NCBI GenBank assembly: GCA_034678415.1
Contig: JAXDBV010000274.1
Location: 1 to 5,562, forward strand
DNA: 5,562 bases
From: JAXDBV01 sp034678415
GTDB taxonomy: Bacteria; Bacteroidota; Bacteroidia; Bacteroidales; VadinHA17
Reading direction: 5' to 3'
Shown: piece after piece, positions 1 through 5,562 of the stretch
How positions within the stretch are numbered: the first letter of the stretch is position 1
Layout of the letters: each line of letters starts with the position of its first letter
The notes under the pieces: generated by a model
What the model was told of the DNA's origin: nothing
The model's input: only the letters and a program-made list of their open reading frames with translations
Database searches by the model: none
Made by a program: the position numbers and the translations under genes

Positions 1-429
1 CTTGGTAACCACGGCGATCGATCCTGTAAGGTCAGCCTTTTTCTGTGTCATATACCCCACCGCAACAACCTCATCCAGCTGTTGCACTTCCACTTCCATG
101 ACGGCTTCAAGATAGGTTCGTCCTCCAATGGGCATCTCCAGTGTTTTCATACCCACGAATGAAAAGACGATGGTACGGTCACCCGGGGACAGTTCAAGGG
201 AGAACGTTCCATCGGCTGCGGTAAGAGTCCCTTTGGTTGTTCCCTTTATGACCACGCTGACACCCGGTAATGGTTGGTTTTCGGTGTCAATCACTTTACC
301 CGTGACAACATTTTGCTGCAGCACAGGCAACGGCATTGCAGTGTACTGGATAAAGAGTAATGCTACAAGCAGAAGAAAGATCCGCCTGTAATACTCCATC
401 CAACGAGAAGGAATTTTTAGTTTTTTCAT
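1..429 (-). CDS. SusC/RagA-family TonB-dependent outer-membrane transporter, N-terminal part (partial)
   Basis: Only the first 143 codons are present; the frame runs open off the left edge. Residues 1-16 form a basic n-region (MKKLKIPSRW start), 17-31 a hydrophobic stretch rich in Leu, and together they read as a signal peptide. Residues about 41-115 are a carboxypeptidase-D regulatory-like beta-sandwich, with VVTGKVIDTENQPLPGVSV then a Gly-Thr-Lys-Gly-Thr turn and DGTFSLEL. Residues 118-140 are the SusC TonB-box and plug start (LDEVVAVGYMTQKKADLTGS), nearly canonical for the family. No STN domain precedes the carboxypeptidase-D region, which argues against direct FecIR-type sigma/anti-sigma signalling through this receptor. 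Family members pair with a SusD lipoprotein to import oligosaccharides or peptides; the substrate is not visible. The start at 429 gives a typical MKK opening; Met11 (399) is a possible alternative. A good promoter lies about 230 nt upstream. Its SusD partner should lie beyond the left edge. Confidence 0.95.
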   Translation of the reverse strand, partial: MKKLKIPSRWMEYYRRIFLLLVALLFIQYTAMPLPVLQQNVVTGKVIDTENQPLPGVSVVIKGTTKGTLTAADGTFSLELSPGDRTIVFSFVGMKTLEMPIGGRTYLEAVMEVEVQQLDEVVAVGYMTQKKADLTGSIAVVTK

Positions 430-658
430 ACGTTTAATAAGGTTAGTTATTGATAAAAAAATCCCCTAAAGAGGTCGATAATGGTTAGGCATTTATGTGA
501 AAAGTGGGATATAAAATGCTCAAACGTTTAACTCAGTTATACAAACTGATCGCTGGCATTTTCTTCTACTCTTACAATCAATATATTACACATAGATTCG
601 TAGAGTAACCGGGGATCGTTAATAGATATTGAAAAATAGTTTTGCTTTATCGAGTAAA
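430..658 (-). other. Untranslated leader of the left-hand susC
   Basis: If the promoter at 659-688 is used, about 225 nt of AT-rich leader precede the susC start. No ORF is supported in it. It holds a 6-bp dyad (533-538 with 544-549, loop of 5 nt), a 6-bp inverted repeat (567-572 with 602-607), and, about 25-45 nt before the start codon, a 4-bp GC-rich hairpin (463-466 with 471-474) followed in the transcript by a run of eight U residues interrupted by nothing on the template A-tract 454-461. The last item resembles a weak attenuator. No strong Shine-Dalgarno sequence is seen; the bases just before the ATG are A/T-rich, which is usual in Bacteroidota. Confidence 0.4.
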
Positions 659-688
659 CAAAAGTAAAATATTTTCCGTCAAAACAAA
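659..688 (-). promoter_or_regulatory. Bacteroidota-type promoter for the left-hand susC
   Basis: On the minus strand a -33 element TTTG (688-685) is followed after 18 nt by TACTTTTG (666-659), a full match to the -7 consensus TAnnTTTG of the Bacteroidota primary sigma factor. The spacing is close to that of characterised Bacteroides promoters. Transcription would start near 652-655 and run into susC. The match and spacing are seen directly; use of the promoter is inferred. Confidence 0.65.
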
Positions 689-691
689 ATG

Positions 692-714
692 ATTGCCATT
701 TTTTTTATGGCAAT
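692..714. repeat. 8-bp dyad flanking the susC promoter, operator candidate
   Basis: ATTGCCAT at 692-699 and ATGGCAAT at 707-714 form a perfect inverted repeat around a spacer of seven T on the plus strand. Its near arm ends 3 nt upstream of the -33 element, where activators or repressors commonly bind. Read as RNA on the minus strand it would be an 8-bp stem with an A-rich loop followed by a U-rich but interrupted tail, so a weak terminator for leftward transcripts is an alternative. Confidence 0.4.
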
Positions 715-746
715 GACGTGAAGTGAACGAACTGAGCATAGTTGAT

Positions 747-867
747 TTCATCCGGGATTTTACAGGAAGATTGCCTGATTCCTCCGGATGAATTTATATT
801 TCCAGATCAACAAAAAACAGAAATCCCGGATTTCATTCACCCCCCGGCTACACCGGTAACCGGGATT
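747..867. repeat. Nested inverted repeats built on CCGGGATT
   Basis: The 8-mer CCGGGATT occurs three times in about 116 bp: plus strand at 752-759, minus strand at 829-822, and plus strand at 860-867. The first and second copies extend to an 11-bp perfect inverted repeat (750-760 with 821-831), and the second and third form an 8-bp one. A further 9-bp inverted repeat (747-755 with 784-792) overlaps the first copy, and 820-834 is itself a quasi-palindrome (7-bp arms, one central base). The middle copy can therefore pair with either neighbour, but not both. Function is unknown: a structured transcript, a protein-binding cluster or a mobile-element relic all fit. Confidence 0.45.
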
Positions 868-1279
868 ACTTCCACGGAGGTTCCCGGCTGACCAGGATAT
901 ACATGTGACTACGACAGAAATGGATTTCCCCTTCCGGTTGCATGTATGTGACTCCGTATCGACGGCATTCGAATGCTCATCAACCAGGGAAAAGAAGGGG
1001 AAAATAATTCGGTGCAATTTACCCCAATTCATTCATCGCAGGAGTGCAGTCATGGCAACGGAATAAAAGGACTTGAATATCCTCTCTCAATTAAATAAAT
1101 ATACGTCGCAGAAGCCAGACAGGATTTATAGTTAATGTGGTTGCCGGGTTGATGGCTTTCCATTTGTTACTGATATAATATTCCCCGGATTTGAGATAAT
1201 ACATGTTTCCGTTGACCACGGATTGTTATATATGATAATTAACTGACATATGCTCTGGCCTGATCCGTTGAAAATATGA

Positions 1280-4006
1280 TTAATGAAGAATGATTCTTCT
1301 AACCGATATTTCTTTGGTTGTATATACCTTTACAATATATAATCCTTTATTCATCTCTCTGCCAAGAAGGATATTGCTGAGATCCCCATTGTTTTTACAG
1401 TACACTGCTCTTCCCGTGCAATCGCAGATTTCTACCTTGATAATGTTCTTTCCGGCAATAAACAATTGTCCCGTGGTCGGATTGGGGTATACTTCTACGT
1501 GTTCATCCGTTTCTTTTTCCTGAAAAGTACCCAGGGTGTGTTCAAGCAGGAAGGTTTTTTCGTTACCCGTAAAGGGATCATTGACCTTGGAGATGATGAT
1601 CCGGTAATAGCCTTCCTCATAACTGCTCATATCGGTCGTGAAAACCTCCTGATCATAGGGGATATCAGTTGCCAAAACTCCCATTCTTTCATATCCGGGG
1701 AAACAGCTTTCATTGTAGGAACACTGCTTTTCCAGCACCAGTGTAAACCTTGCCGCAGTGTCAGGTTCCCAATCACCGGTTTTTTGCCATGAAATGGTTG
1801 CGAGCGACTCAGTACTGATATCAACATTTATATTTTCAATATATTGAATACCCCTGATGCGCATGAATTGACCTGACAGGTTAAACTGTACGGGGTTGGT
1901 GTATGAGCCGAGCAGGTTATACCGCACACTGCCGCATGTATTCACATTTTTTTCACAGGTTCCGCGAAAAGGTACATGCATCTTATCCCAGAATTCGGAT
2001 TGCAGATTGTGGATCAGGCGTTTTGGACTGACCTTGGAGAATGTACCCTGCATAATATCCCATTGTGATAATTCTTTGGGTTTTATATTAAACGCATTAT
2101 CGGCCGGCACTGCCGGTGTGGCATCCAGGTCCTGCCATCCGTAGAATTCACCAAGCCAGACCTTATTATAACGATGCCCGTTGCTTACCTCTGCCTCGTT
2201 ATGAGCAGAACCCAGATACCCGCTTGACAGGGAAACTTCCTTGCTGGTGCCAAGCCATATGCTGGGTATGCCTATGAAGCGTAAGGCCCCTCCCACCATA
2301 GCTCCTGTTCCGGAACACGCAATAATGTTGTCGTCAAAATAATCATCGGCCGACAAAGCAGCTTTCAGGTTCCCGGGATGGGAGTTATAATGACCCTTTG
2401 TGAAATCGTAGGTAGCCCAATAGCCGGCATCATCATTCGGATAATGATAATTTTCTTTTACATATTCAAGAATACTGCGGGACGCCCAGTATGGATTGTT
2501 CATATCAGGCTCGATGCCGTACTCATCCCTAATGGCTTCCTTTACACGTGTGATAAAATCATCATATATCCCCGGGACAGCATTGATGCCGTATATAATC
2601 TCATCGTCATCGAGGTAGTATGTTCCTTCCGGTCCACCATCTTTTACTGTCAGGTGAGGATAAATAAAATGCCGGTATTCCCTTGTCCAGAATTTTATAA
2701 AAAACTCTGTTTTGTATTGTCTGATATCAGGGTACTGGTCTGCCAGGTAACTTACCAGCGTATAGTATTGCCTGGTACAGGAATCTCCGGCCGGATCAAG
2801 ATATAAATGTTCAACGGTGAAATCCGGGACTCCGGTTAAATCGTTCACCCGGACGGAATTGGGTATAACCCCCTGATTCCCGGTGATGTCACTGGAATAT
2901 GGATGGCAAAAGGTGTGGTATACAAACCCTCTTGGGGCAGTAACCTGCTGATTGACAGTTGAGGTGATTTGCATTCTCATTTCCCTGAAGCACTTCGGAC
3001 CGGTATACGGCAGAAGGAGGTTATCAAGAACGTTCACCTGGTACATAACACACCGGCCCTGGGAAATTTTCTCTGCCACCCAAAGATACCCGTTCCAGAA
3101 AGCAATAAAATCAAAAACGGGGTTTGTTGCGGATTTGGGTCTTTCAAAAAAGAAAATGCCGCGGCCGGTCTCACCATCCAACAGATATATATGGTCATTC
3201 CCCACGGTTCCCCACAGGTAATCTGTTTCTCCGGTGGTCATTGATGTTAATGCACGGCATGGTTCCACCTCGCTGCCGCTTACCGCCTTTCCCGGGCCAG
3301 CGATTTGTTTTTTGATTACCGGCCGGCCGGCCAGGGCTTCTTCCCATTCATAAGGTCTGAGGATTGATTTCCCGTTCTTCTCAACCGCCACGGATTTGTC
3401 GTCCCTCACCGATATAACCGTGATCCCCCGGCGAACACGCATGGTATGACTTAAAAAACTGCTCGGGTTATAGCTCACGTATAAATTTCCACCCTGTTTT
3501 GTCACTCCAAAAACTGGATTTGTTCCTATTTCGTATGCAGCGGTATTGAGATCCACATGCGATAAATCGTGTGCACTGATATCATACCTGTACAATAATC
3601 CTTTTTTCAACGTAGTGCCGTTCTGTTGAAACGACACATAATCCATAAAATACACCACATCACCCGAATTTTCCCTTGCGTATGCAAGTCCTCTCGGGTT
3701 GGATAGTTCAGCACCTTCAATTATGATATAATCCTGGCAGGTAAAATTCCCGCTCTCTTCATCAATCGCACATTTGTGCAGTTTCCCGGATTTTCCTTCA
3801 AAAACATACAGGAACCTTCCACCATCATTGTCCTGAAAATCCATTCCGACAATATCTTCAATAGCCGGTGACATTTCGTATGTTCCCACAACCTGTCCTA
3901 TATGCTTCTGACCAAAGGTATGGCTGCAGACGAACAGCATACACGCCCCTGTCAGAAACAGAATGGTCAATGAACAGGAAAATTTCAATCTGTTTTTCGT
4001 CTCCAT
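1280..4006 (-). CDS. T9SS-exported transglutaminase-like protein with N-terminal beta-propeller-like region
   Basis: A complete 908-residue protein. Residues 1-32 are a signal peptide (basic METKNRLK, then a hydrophobic core). Residues about 36-340 contain repeated short beta motifs (RFLYVFEGKSGKLHKCAID, GNLYVSYN, DHIYLLDGETG, NGYLWVAEK), suggesting a beta-propeller; this is inferred from pattern only. Residues about 511-632 are a transglutaminase-like core: helix SILEYVKENYHYP, nucleophile Cys564 in NIIACSGTGAMVGGALRFIG, His611 in NGHRYNKVW, and Asp628 in GWQDLDATP, giving the full Cys-His-Asp triad. Residues about 725-822 look Ig/FN3-like. Residues 837-908 are a type A T9SS sorting domain (VYPNPTTGQLFI, then KGLYIVKVYT and a basic RR near the end). 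Bacterial members of this superfamily are often cysteine peptidases or amide hydrolases rather than cross-linkers, so the reaction is unassigned. It has long gaps on both sides and looks monocistronic. The start gives an intact signal peptide, with an A/G-rich AAGAAAG just upstream. Confidence 0.88.
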   Translation of the reverse strand: METKNRLKFSCSLTILFLTGACMLFVCSHTFGQKHIGQVVGTYEMSPAIEDIVGMDFQDNDGGRFLYVFEGKSGKLHKCAIDEESGNFTCQDYIIIEGAELSNPRGLAYARENSGDVVYFMDYVSFQQNGTTLKKGLLYRYDISAHDLSHVDLNTAAYEIGTNPVFGVTKQGGNLYVSYNPSSFLSHTMRVRRGITVISVRDDKSVAVEKNGKSILRPYEWEEALAGRPVIKKQIAGPGKAVSGSEVEPCRALTSMTTGETDYLWGTVGNDHIYLLDGETGRGIFFFERPKSATNPVFDFIAFWNGYLWVAEKISQGRCVMYQVNVLDNLLLPYTGPKCFREMRMQITSTVNQQVTAPRGFVYHTFCHPYSSDITGNQGVIPNSVRVNDLTGVPDFTVEHLYLDPAGDSCTRQYYTLVSYLADQYPDIRQYKTEFFIKFWTREYRHFIYPHLTVKDGGPEGTYYLDDDEIIYGINAVPGIYDDFITRVKEAIRDEYGIEPDMNNPYWASRSILEYVKENYHYPNDDAGYWATYDFTKGHYNSHPGNLKAALSADDYFDDNIIACSGTGAMVGGALRFIGIPSIWLGTSKEVSLSSGYLGSAHNEAEVSNGHRYNKVWLGEFYGWQDLDATPAVPADNAFNIKPKELSQWDIMQGTFSKVSPKRLIHNLQSEFWDKMHVPFRGTCEKNVNTCGSVRYNLLGSYTNPVQFNLSGQFMRIRGIQYIENINVDISTESLATISWQKTGDWEPDTAARFTLVLEKQCSYNESCFPGYERMGVLATDIPYDQEVFTTDMSSYEEGYYRIIISKVNDPFTGNEKTFLLEHTLGTFQEKETDEHVEVYPNPTTGQLFIAGKNIIKVEICDCTGRAVYCKNNGDLSNILLGREMNKGLYIVKVYTTKEISVRRIILH

Positions 4007-4530
4007 CTTTCTTGGTTTTATTCATCCAAACATCCCGACCCATACCGGGAGATTTTCGTAATTACAATACATTTGCCGTTTATCAGCTGGCTGAATACCC
4101 TTCACGGTTGCCGGCCAGGGTAATTCCCTCCTCCCTGACAAAGGGCACGCACCGGCTACACTTCGGGGTACGGTAAAAAAAATGAATGAACAGGAAGAGC
4201 ATTATTCCAGGTTCTCATCCTGTTTTACAAGGATATCTCATGGAAGAGTCCCGTGGAAGTGGCATGAGACCTGTTCGGGCATCAGTGAAGCATCAACTCT
4301 GGAATAATAACGGCGATCCGGAGCATAACCCTCATATCCGTATCCTCACACCGTTCCTTCAAACAGGTAATGATCCTTGTTTCACCCGATGCATTACTGT
4401 TTTTATTAGTAATTACACCTGCAGGTTTCAAGGCTCTGTTTTGATTGCTGCCGGAGATTTTTCCGCTACATAAATAAGATATCATTCCACAGTGACAATG
4501 AGACCTCTGATTATTATGTAAAATACAACA
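4007..4530. other. Intergenic gap upstream of the transglutaminase-like gene
   Basis: This 524-nt stretch must contain the promoter and leader of the 908-residue protein, but no copy of TTTG-N18-20-TAnnTTTG was found on the minus strand. Short overlapping frames (plus 4186-4473, minus 4485-4282) have no recognisable motif and no plausible signal sequence. Small dyads are present: TCTCATG 4236-4242 with CATGAGA 4263-4269, and a pair of competing 6-bp arms around CATTAC at 4392-4397 (with 4367-4372, or with 4408-4413 shifted by one base). These are near chance level. No known riboswitch core was recognised. Confidence 0.45.
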
Positions 4531-4571
4531 AAAATACCTGCCGGAAACATTTTGTTTCCGGCAGGTATTTT
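4531..4571 (-). terminator. Strong intrinsic terminator of the susD-lipoprotein operon
   Basis: Positions 4531-4548 pair perfectly with 4554-4571, an 18-bp stem with a GC-rich centre (CCTGCCGG) and a 5-nt loop. It begins 10 nt after the lipoprotein stop codon. On the minus strand the stem runs into a U-rich tail formed by its own A/T base and the A-rich plus-strand sequence 4519-4535. The other side (4566-4577) is also T-rich on the plus strand, so it could work in both directions, though no plus-strand gene is present. Confidence 0.92.
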
Positions 4572-4581
4572 ATAATTATCT

Positions 4582-4980
4582 TCAGATTACAACCACCGTA
4601 CCCTTGGAATACCTCACATTGGATACGCTCTGATCCTCTGTATCCACATTTGCTTTGACTTTGAATATGAACCGGTATATACTTTCCGGATCATACTGGG
4701 TATAGATATATGTGGTTGGAGCATCGGGAATCGCTGTTGAAGACACCTGGATATTATCCTTGAAGACAGTCATCTGGACTGAAACAGGAAGCAGGATATC
4801 ATCCGGGAAGCTGGACGGCAGGGTCCAGGTGAAAGTTATTTCAGTCCCATCAATGGTATAATTCAGGTTTGTGACAGGATCAATACTCTCTCCCGGTTTA
4901 TGTTCAATAATATCCCGGTCATAGCAACCAGTAATAGCAAACGCTGCTATGAACAGTAGGCATATATATAGGTTTTTCAT
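4582..4980 (-). CDS. Small FN3-like surface lipoprotein of a SusCD locus (DUF4945-like)
   Basis: A 132-residue protein starting MKNLYICLLFIAAFAITGC. Residues 1-18 are a lipoprotein signal peptide, with lipobox ITGC and lipidated Cys19. The next residues, YDRDIIE, include two Asp and one Glu, compatible with the acidic surface-export signals known in Bacteroidota lipoproteins. From about residue 35 (DPVTNLNYTIDGTEITFTW) to the end (YRFIFKVKANVD, then QSVSNVRYS) the pattern is of a single fibronectin type III-like sandwich. Sequence and position resemble DUF4945 proteins found after SusD in polysaccharide-utilisation-like loci; this family name is from memory. It probably helps bind substrate at the surface, as SusE/SusF-type accessory lipoproteins do, but no binding residues can be named. 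The gap to susD is about 20 nt, so they are likely co-transcribed. An ATG directly before (4983) is equally possible. A start at 5031 would overlap susD and place 17 residues ahead of the signal peptide, so it was rejected. Confidence 0.85.
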   Translation of the reverse strand: MKNLYICLLFIAAFAITGCYDRDIIEHKPGESIDPVTNLNYTIDGTEITFTWTLPSSFPDDILLPVSVQMTVFKDNIQVSSTAIPDAPTTYIYTQYDPESIYRFIFKVKANVDTEDQSVSNVRYSKGTVVVI

Positions 4981-5002
4981 CATTCCTGGGATTTTTAATC
5001 TG

Positions 5003-5562
5003 TTAATAGTTAATATTCTGAACATACACACCTTCTGACAGGTTAATCACATCCTGGGGTATAGGCAAATACTCATGTTTTCCACTGGTGAAGAAGGCAT
5101 TGCTATTCCAGCTGCGTCGCTGGGCTTCCTTCTCGAAGTAGGCATTCAGCACATCGGCGGCGATGCCCCACCGTACAAGATTGAAGAACCGTGTGCCTTC
5201 ACCGGCTAACTCAAGCCGGTCTTCAAACATATAGGCTTTCCATGCAAATGCATTATCCCAGGTACAGTTGACCCCGTCTTCATACAATGCAATATTATAG
5301 TTGAGAACCGGTGAACCATCGGCCATTTTCAGGCGTCCCTGGCTTTCGTTGGACCGCTGCCTGATCTGATTGATCACCGGGAGTGCCTCATCTTCCCTCC
5401 CCAGTTTTATCAGAATCTCTGCTTTCCACAACAGTACCTGTGCATACCTCAGCACTCTCCAGTTCATAGAATTACCGCGGTTCTGGTATTGAAGCCTTGA
5501 GAACGGGTGAACCTGTTCTTTCATGGAATGAATATAACCGTAGACATCAGGATTTCTTGATC
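5003..5562 (-). CDS. SusD/RagB-family nutrient-binding outer-membrane lipoprotein, C-terminal part (partial)
   Basis: The frame is open to the right edge, so the last ~185 residues are seen and the signal peptide, lipobox and N-terminal TPR region are missing. The Met at 5524 is internal: codons before it continue the same protein (RNPDVYGYIHS). The segment from 5460 to about 5350 reads MNWRVLRYAQVLLWKAEILI, then KLGREDEALPVINQIRQRS. This is the helix pair typical of SusD C-terminal domains (RYAEVLLMYAEA...G...EAL..LN.IR.R). It continues with the conserved helix LELAGEGTRFFNLVRWGIA and closes with YLPIPQDVINLS...VQNINY, a standard SusD end. SusD proteins cap the SusC barrel and capture substrate at the cell surface. 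Its SusC should lie just beyond the right edge. The downstream FN3-like lipoprotein and terminator complete the operon. Confidence 0.95.
   Translation of the reverse strand, partial: SRNPDVYGYIHSMKEQVHPFSRLQYQNRGNSMNWRVLRYAQVLLWKAEILIKLGREDEALPVINQIRQRSNESQGRLKMADGSPVLNYNIALYEDGVNCTWDNAFAWKAYMFEDRLELAGEGTRFFNLVRWGIAADVLNAYFEKEAQRRSWNSNAFFTSGKHEYLPIPQDVINLSEGVYVQNINY

Larger units (their letters stand above)
689..1279. other. Intergenic gap between the transglutaminase-like gene and the susC promoter
   Basis: About 590 nt without a gene I can support. One minus-strand reading frame (1032-760) has a composition unlike a real protein and no recognisable motif. The stretch 720-1060 is more GC-rich than the AT-rich promoter region and holds the inverted-repeat cluster described separately. 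A 5-bp hairpin (1208-1212 with 1218-1222) lies about 60 nt past the stop of the upstream gene but lacks a U-tract on the minus strand, so no clear terminator for the 908-residue protein is seen. Confidence 0.5.

Noticed and set aside
965..976. Perfect 12-bp palindrome GCATTCGAATGC, with an ATGTGACT direct repeat nearby (903-910 and 946-953)
   Set aside because: A 12-bp perfect palindrome is expected about once in a window this size, and no promoter is near it. It is kept only as a note.
760..1032. A 90-residue minus-strand reading frame in the left intergenic gap
   Set aside because: It has no recognisable motif, no signal sequence and an unusual mix of Cys, Trp and Arg. It overlaps the inverted-repeat cluster, and there is no supporting start context.
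3935..3950. Possible lipobox in the signal peptide of the large enzyme (LTGAC, Cys22)
   Set aside because: The residue three before the Cys is Thr rather than Leu/Val/Ile, hydrophobic sequence continues past it, and the T9SS sorting domain fits cleavage by the general signal peptidase better.
4152..4161. The 10-mer CCGGCTACAC is shared by both intergenic gaps (844-853 and 4152-4161)
   Set aside because: Several shared 10-mers are expected by chance in 5.5 kb, and the similarity does not extend to either side.
4020..4175. GC-rich leader stretch that at first looked like a riboswitch
   Set aside because: I could not find the conserved cores of the cobalamin or TPP classes, and the only stems are 4-5 bp.
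4186..4485. Two opposing short reading frames (95 residues plus, 67 residues minus) upstream of the enzyme gene
   Set aside because: They overlap each other and lack family motifs, hydrophobic segments or neighbours on the plus strand. They are best explained as chance frames.
4529..4536. A full match to the -7 consensus on the minus strand inside the terminator
   Set aside because: It has no TTTG at the right upstream distance and is a by-product of the A-rich terminator base.
4981..5031. An upstream start for the small lipoprotein at 5031
   Set aside because: It would overlap the susD end and put a hydrophilic extension before the lipoprotein signal peptide. The Met at 4980 or 4983 gives a normal signal.

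Overview
The window reads as Bacteroidota DNA, probably Bacteroidales-like. Three things point there: pieces of two separate SusC/SusD outer-membrane uptake loci, a secreted protein ending in a type IX secretion (T9SS) sorting domain, and a promoter matching the Bacteroidota TTTG / TAnnTTTG pattern. Genus cannot be fixed from the sequence. All convincing genes lie on the minus strand, so transcription runs from high to low coordinates.

In transcription order: (1) 5562-5003, the C-terminal ~185 residues of a SusD-like lipoprotein, cut by the window edge. (2) 4980-4582, a small FN3-like lipoprotein resembling the DUF4945 type, starting about 20 nt after the susD stop and probably in the same operon. 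(3) 4571-4531, a strong intrinsic terminator closing that operon. (4) 4530-4007, a 524-nt gap with no convincing gene. (5) 4006-1280, a 908-residue exported protein: signal peptide, likely beta-propeller, transglutaminase-like Cys-His-Asp core, Ig/FN3-like region and T9SS C-terminal domain. (6) 1279-430, an 850-nt gap with a nested inverted-repeat cluster (747-867), an 8-bp dyad (692-714), a well-matched promoter (688-659) and a leader of about 225 nt. (7) 429-1, the N-terminal 143 residues of a second SusC-like TonB-dependent transporter, cut by the window edge.

The right-hand SusD and lipoprotein would sit on the cell surface and bind a nutrient for their (unseen) SusC. The left-hand SusC opens a second, separately promoted uptake locus. 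The large protein between them is predicted to be exported through T9SS and to act on protein or peptide amide bonds at or outside the surface. No glycoside hydrolase, polysaccharide lyase or regulator gene is visible, so a proteinaceous substrate is possible but unproven. No RNA gene, insertion sequence, CRISPR array or phage feature was found.
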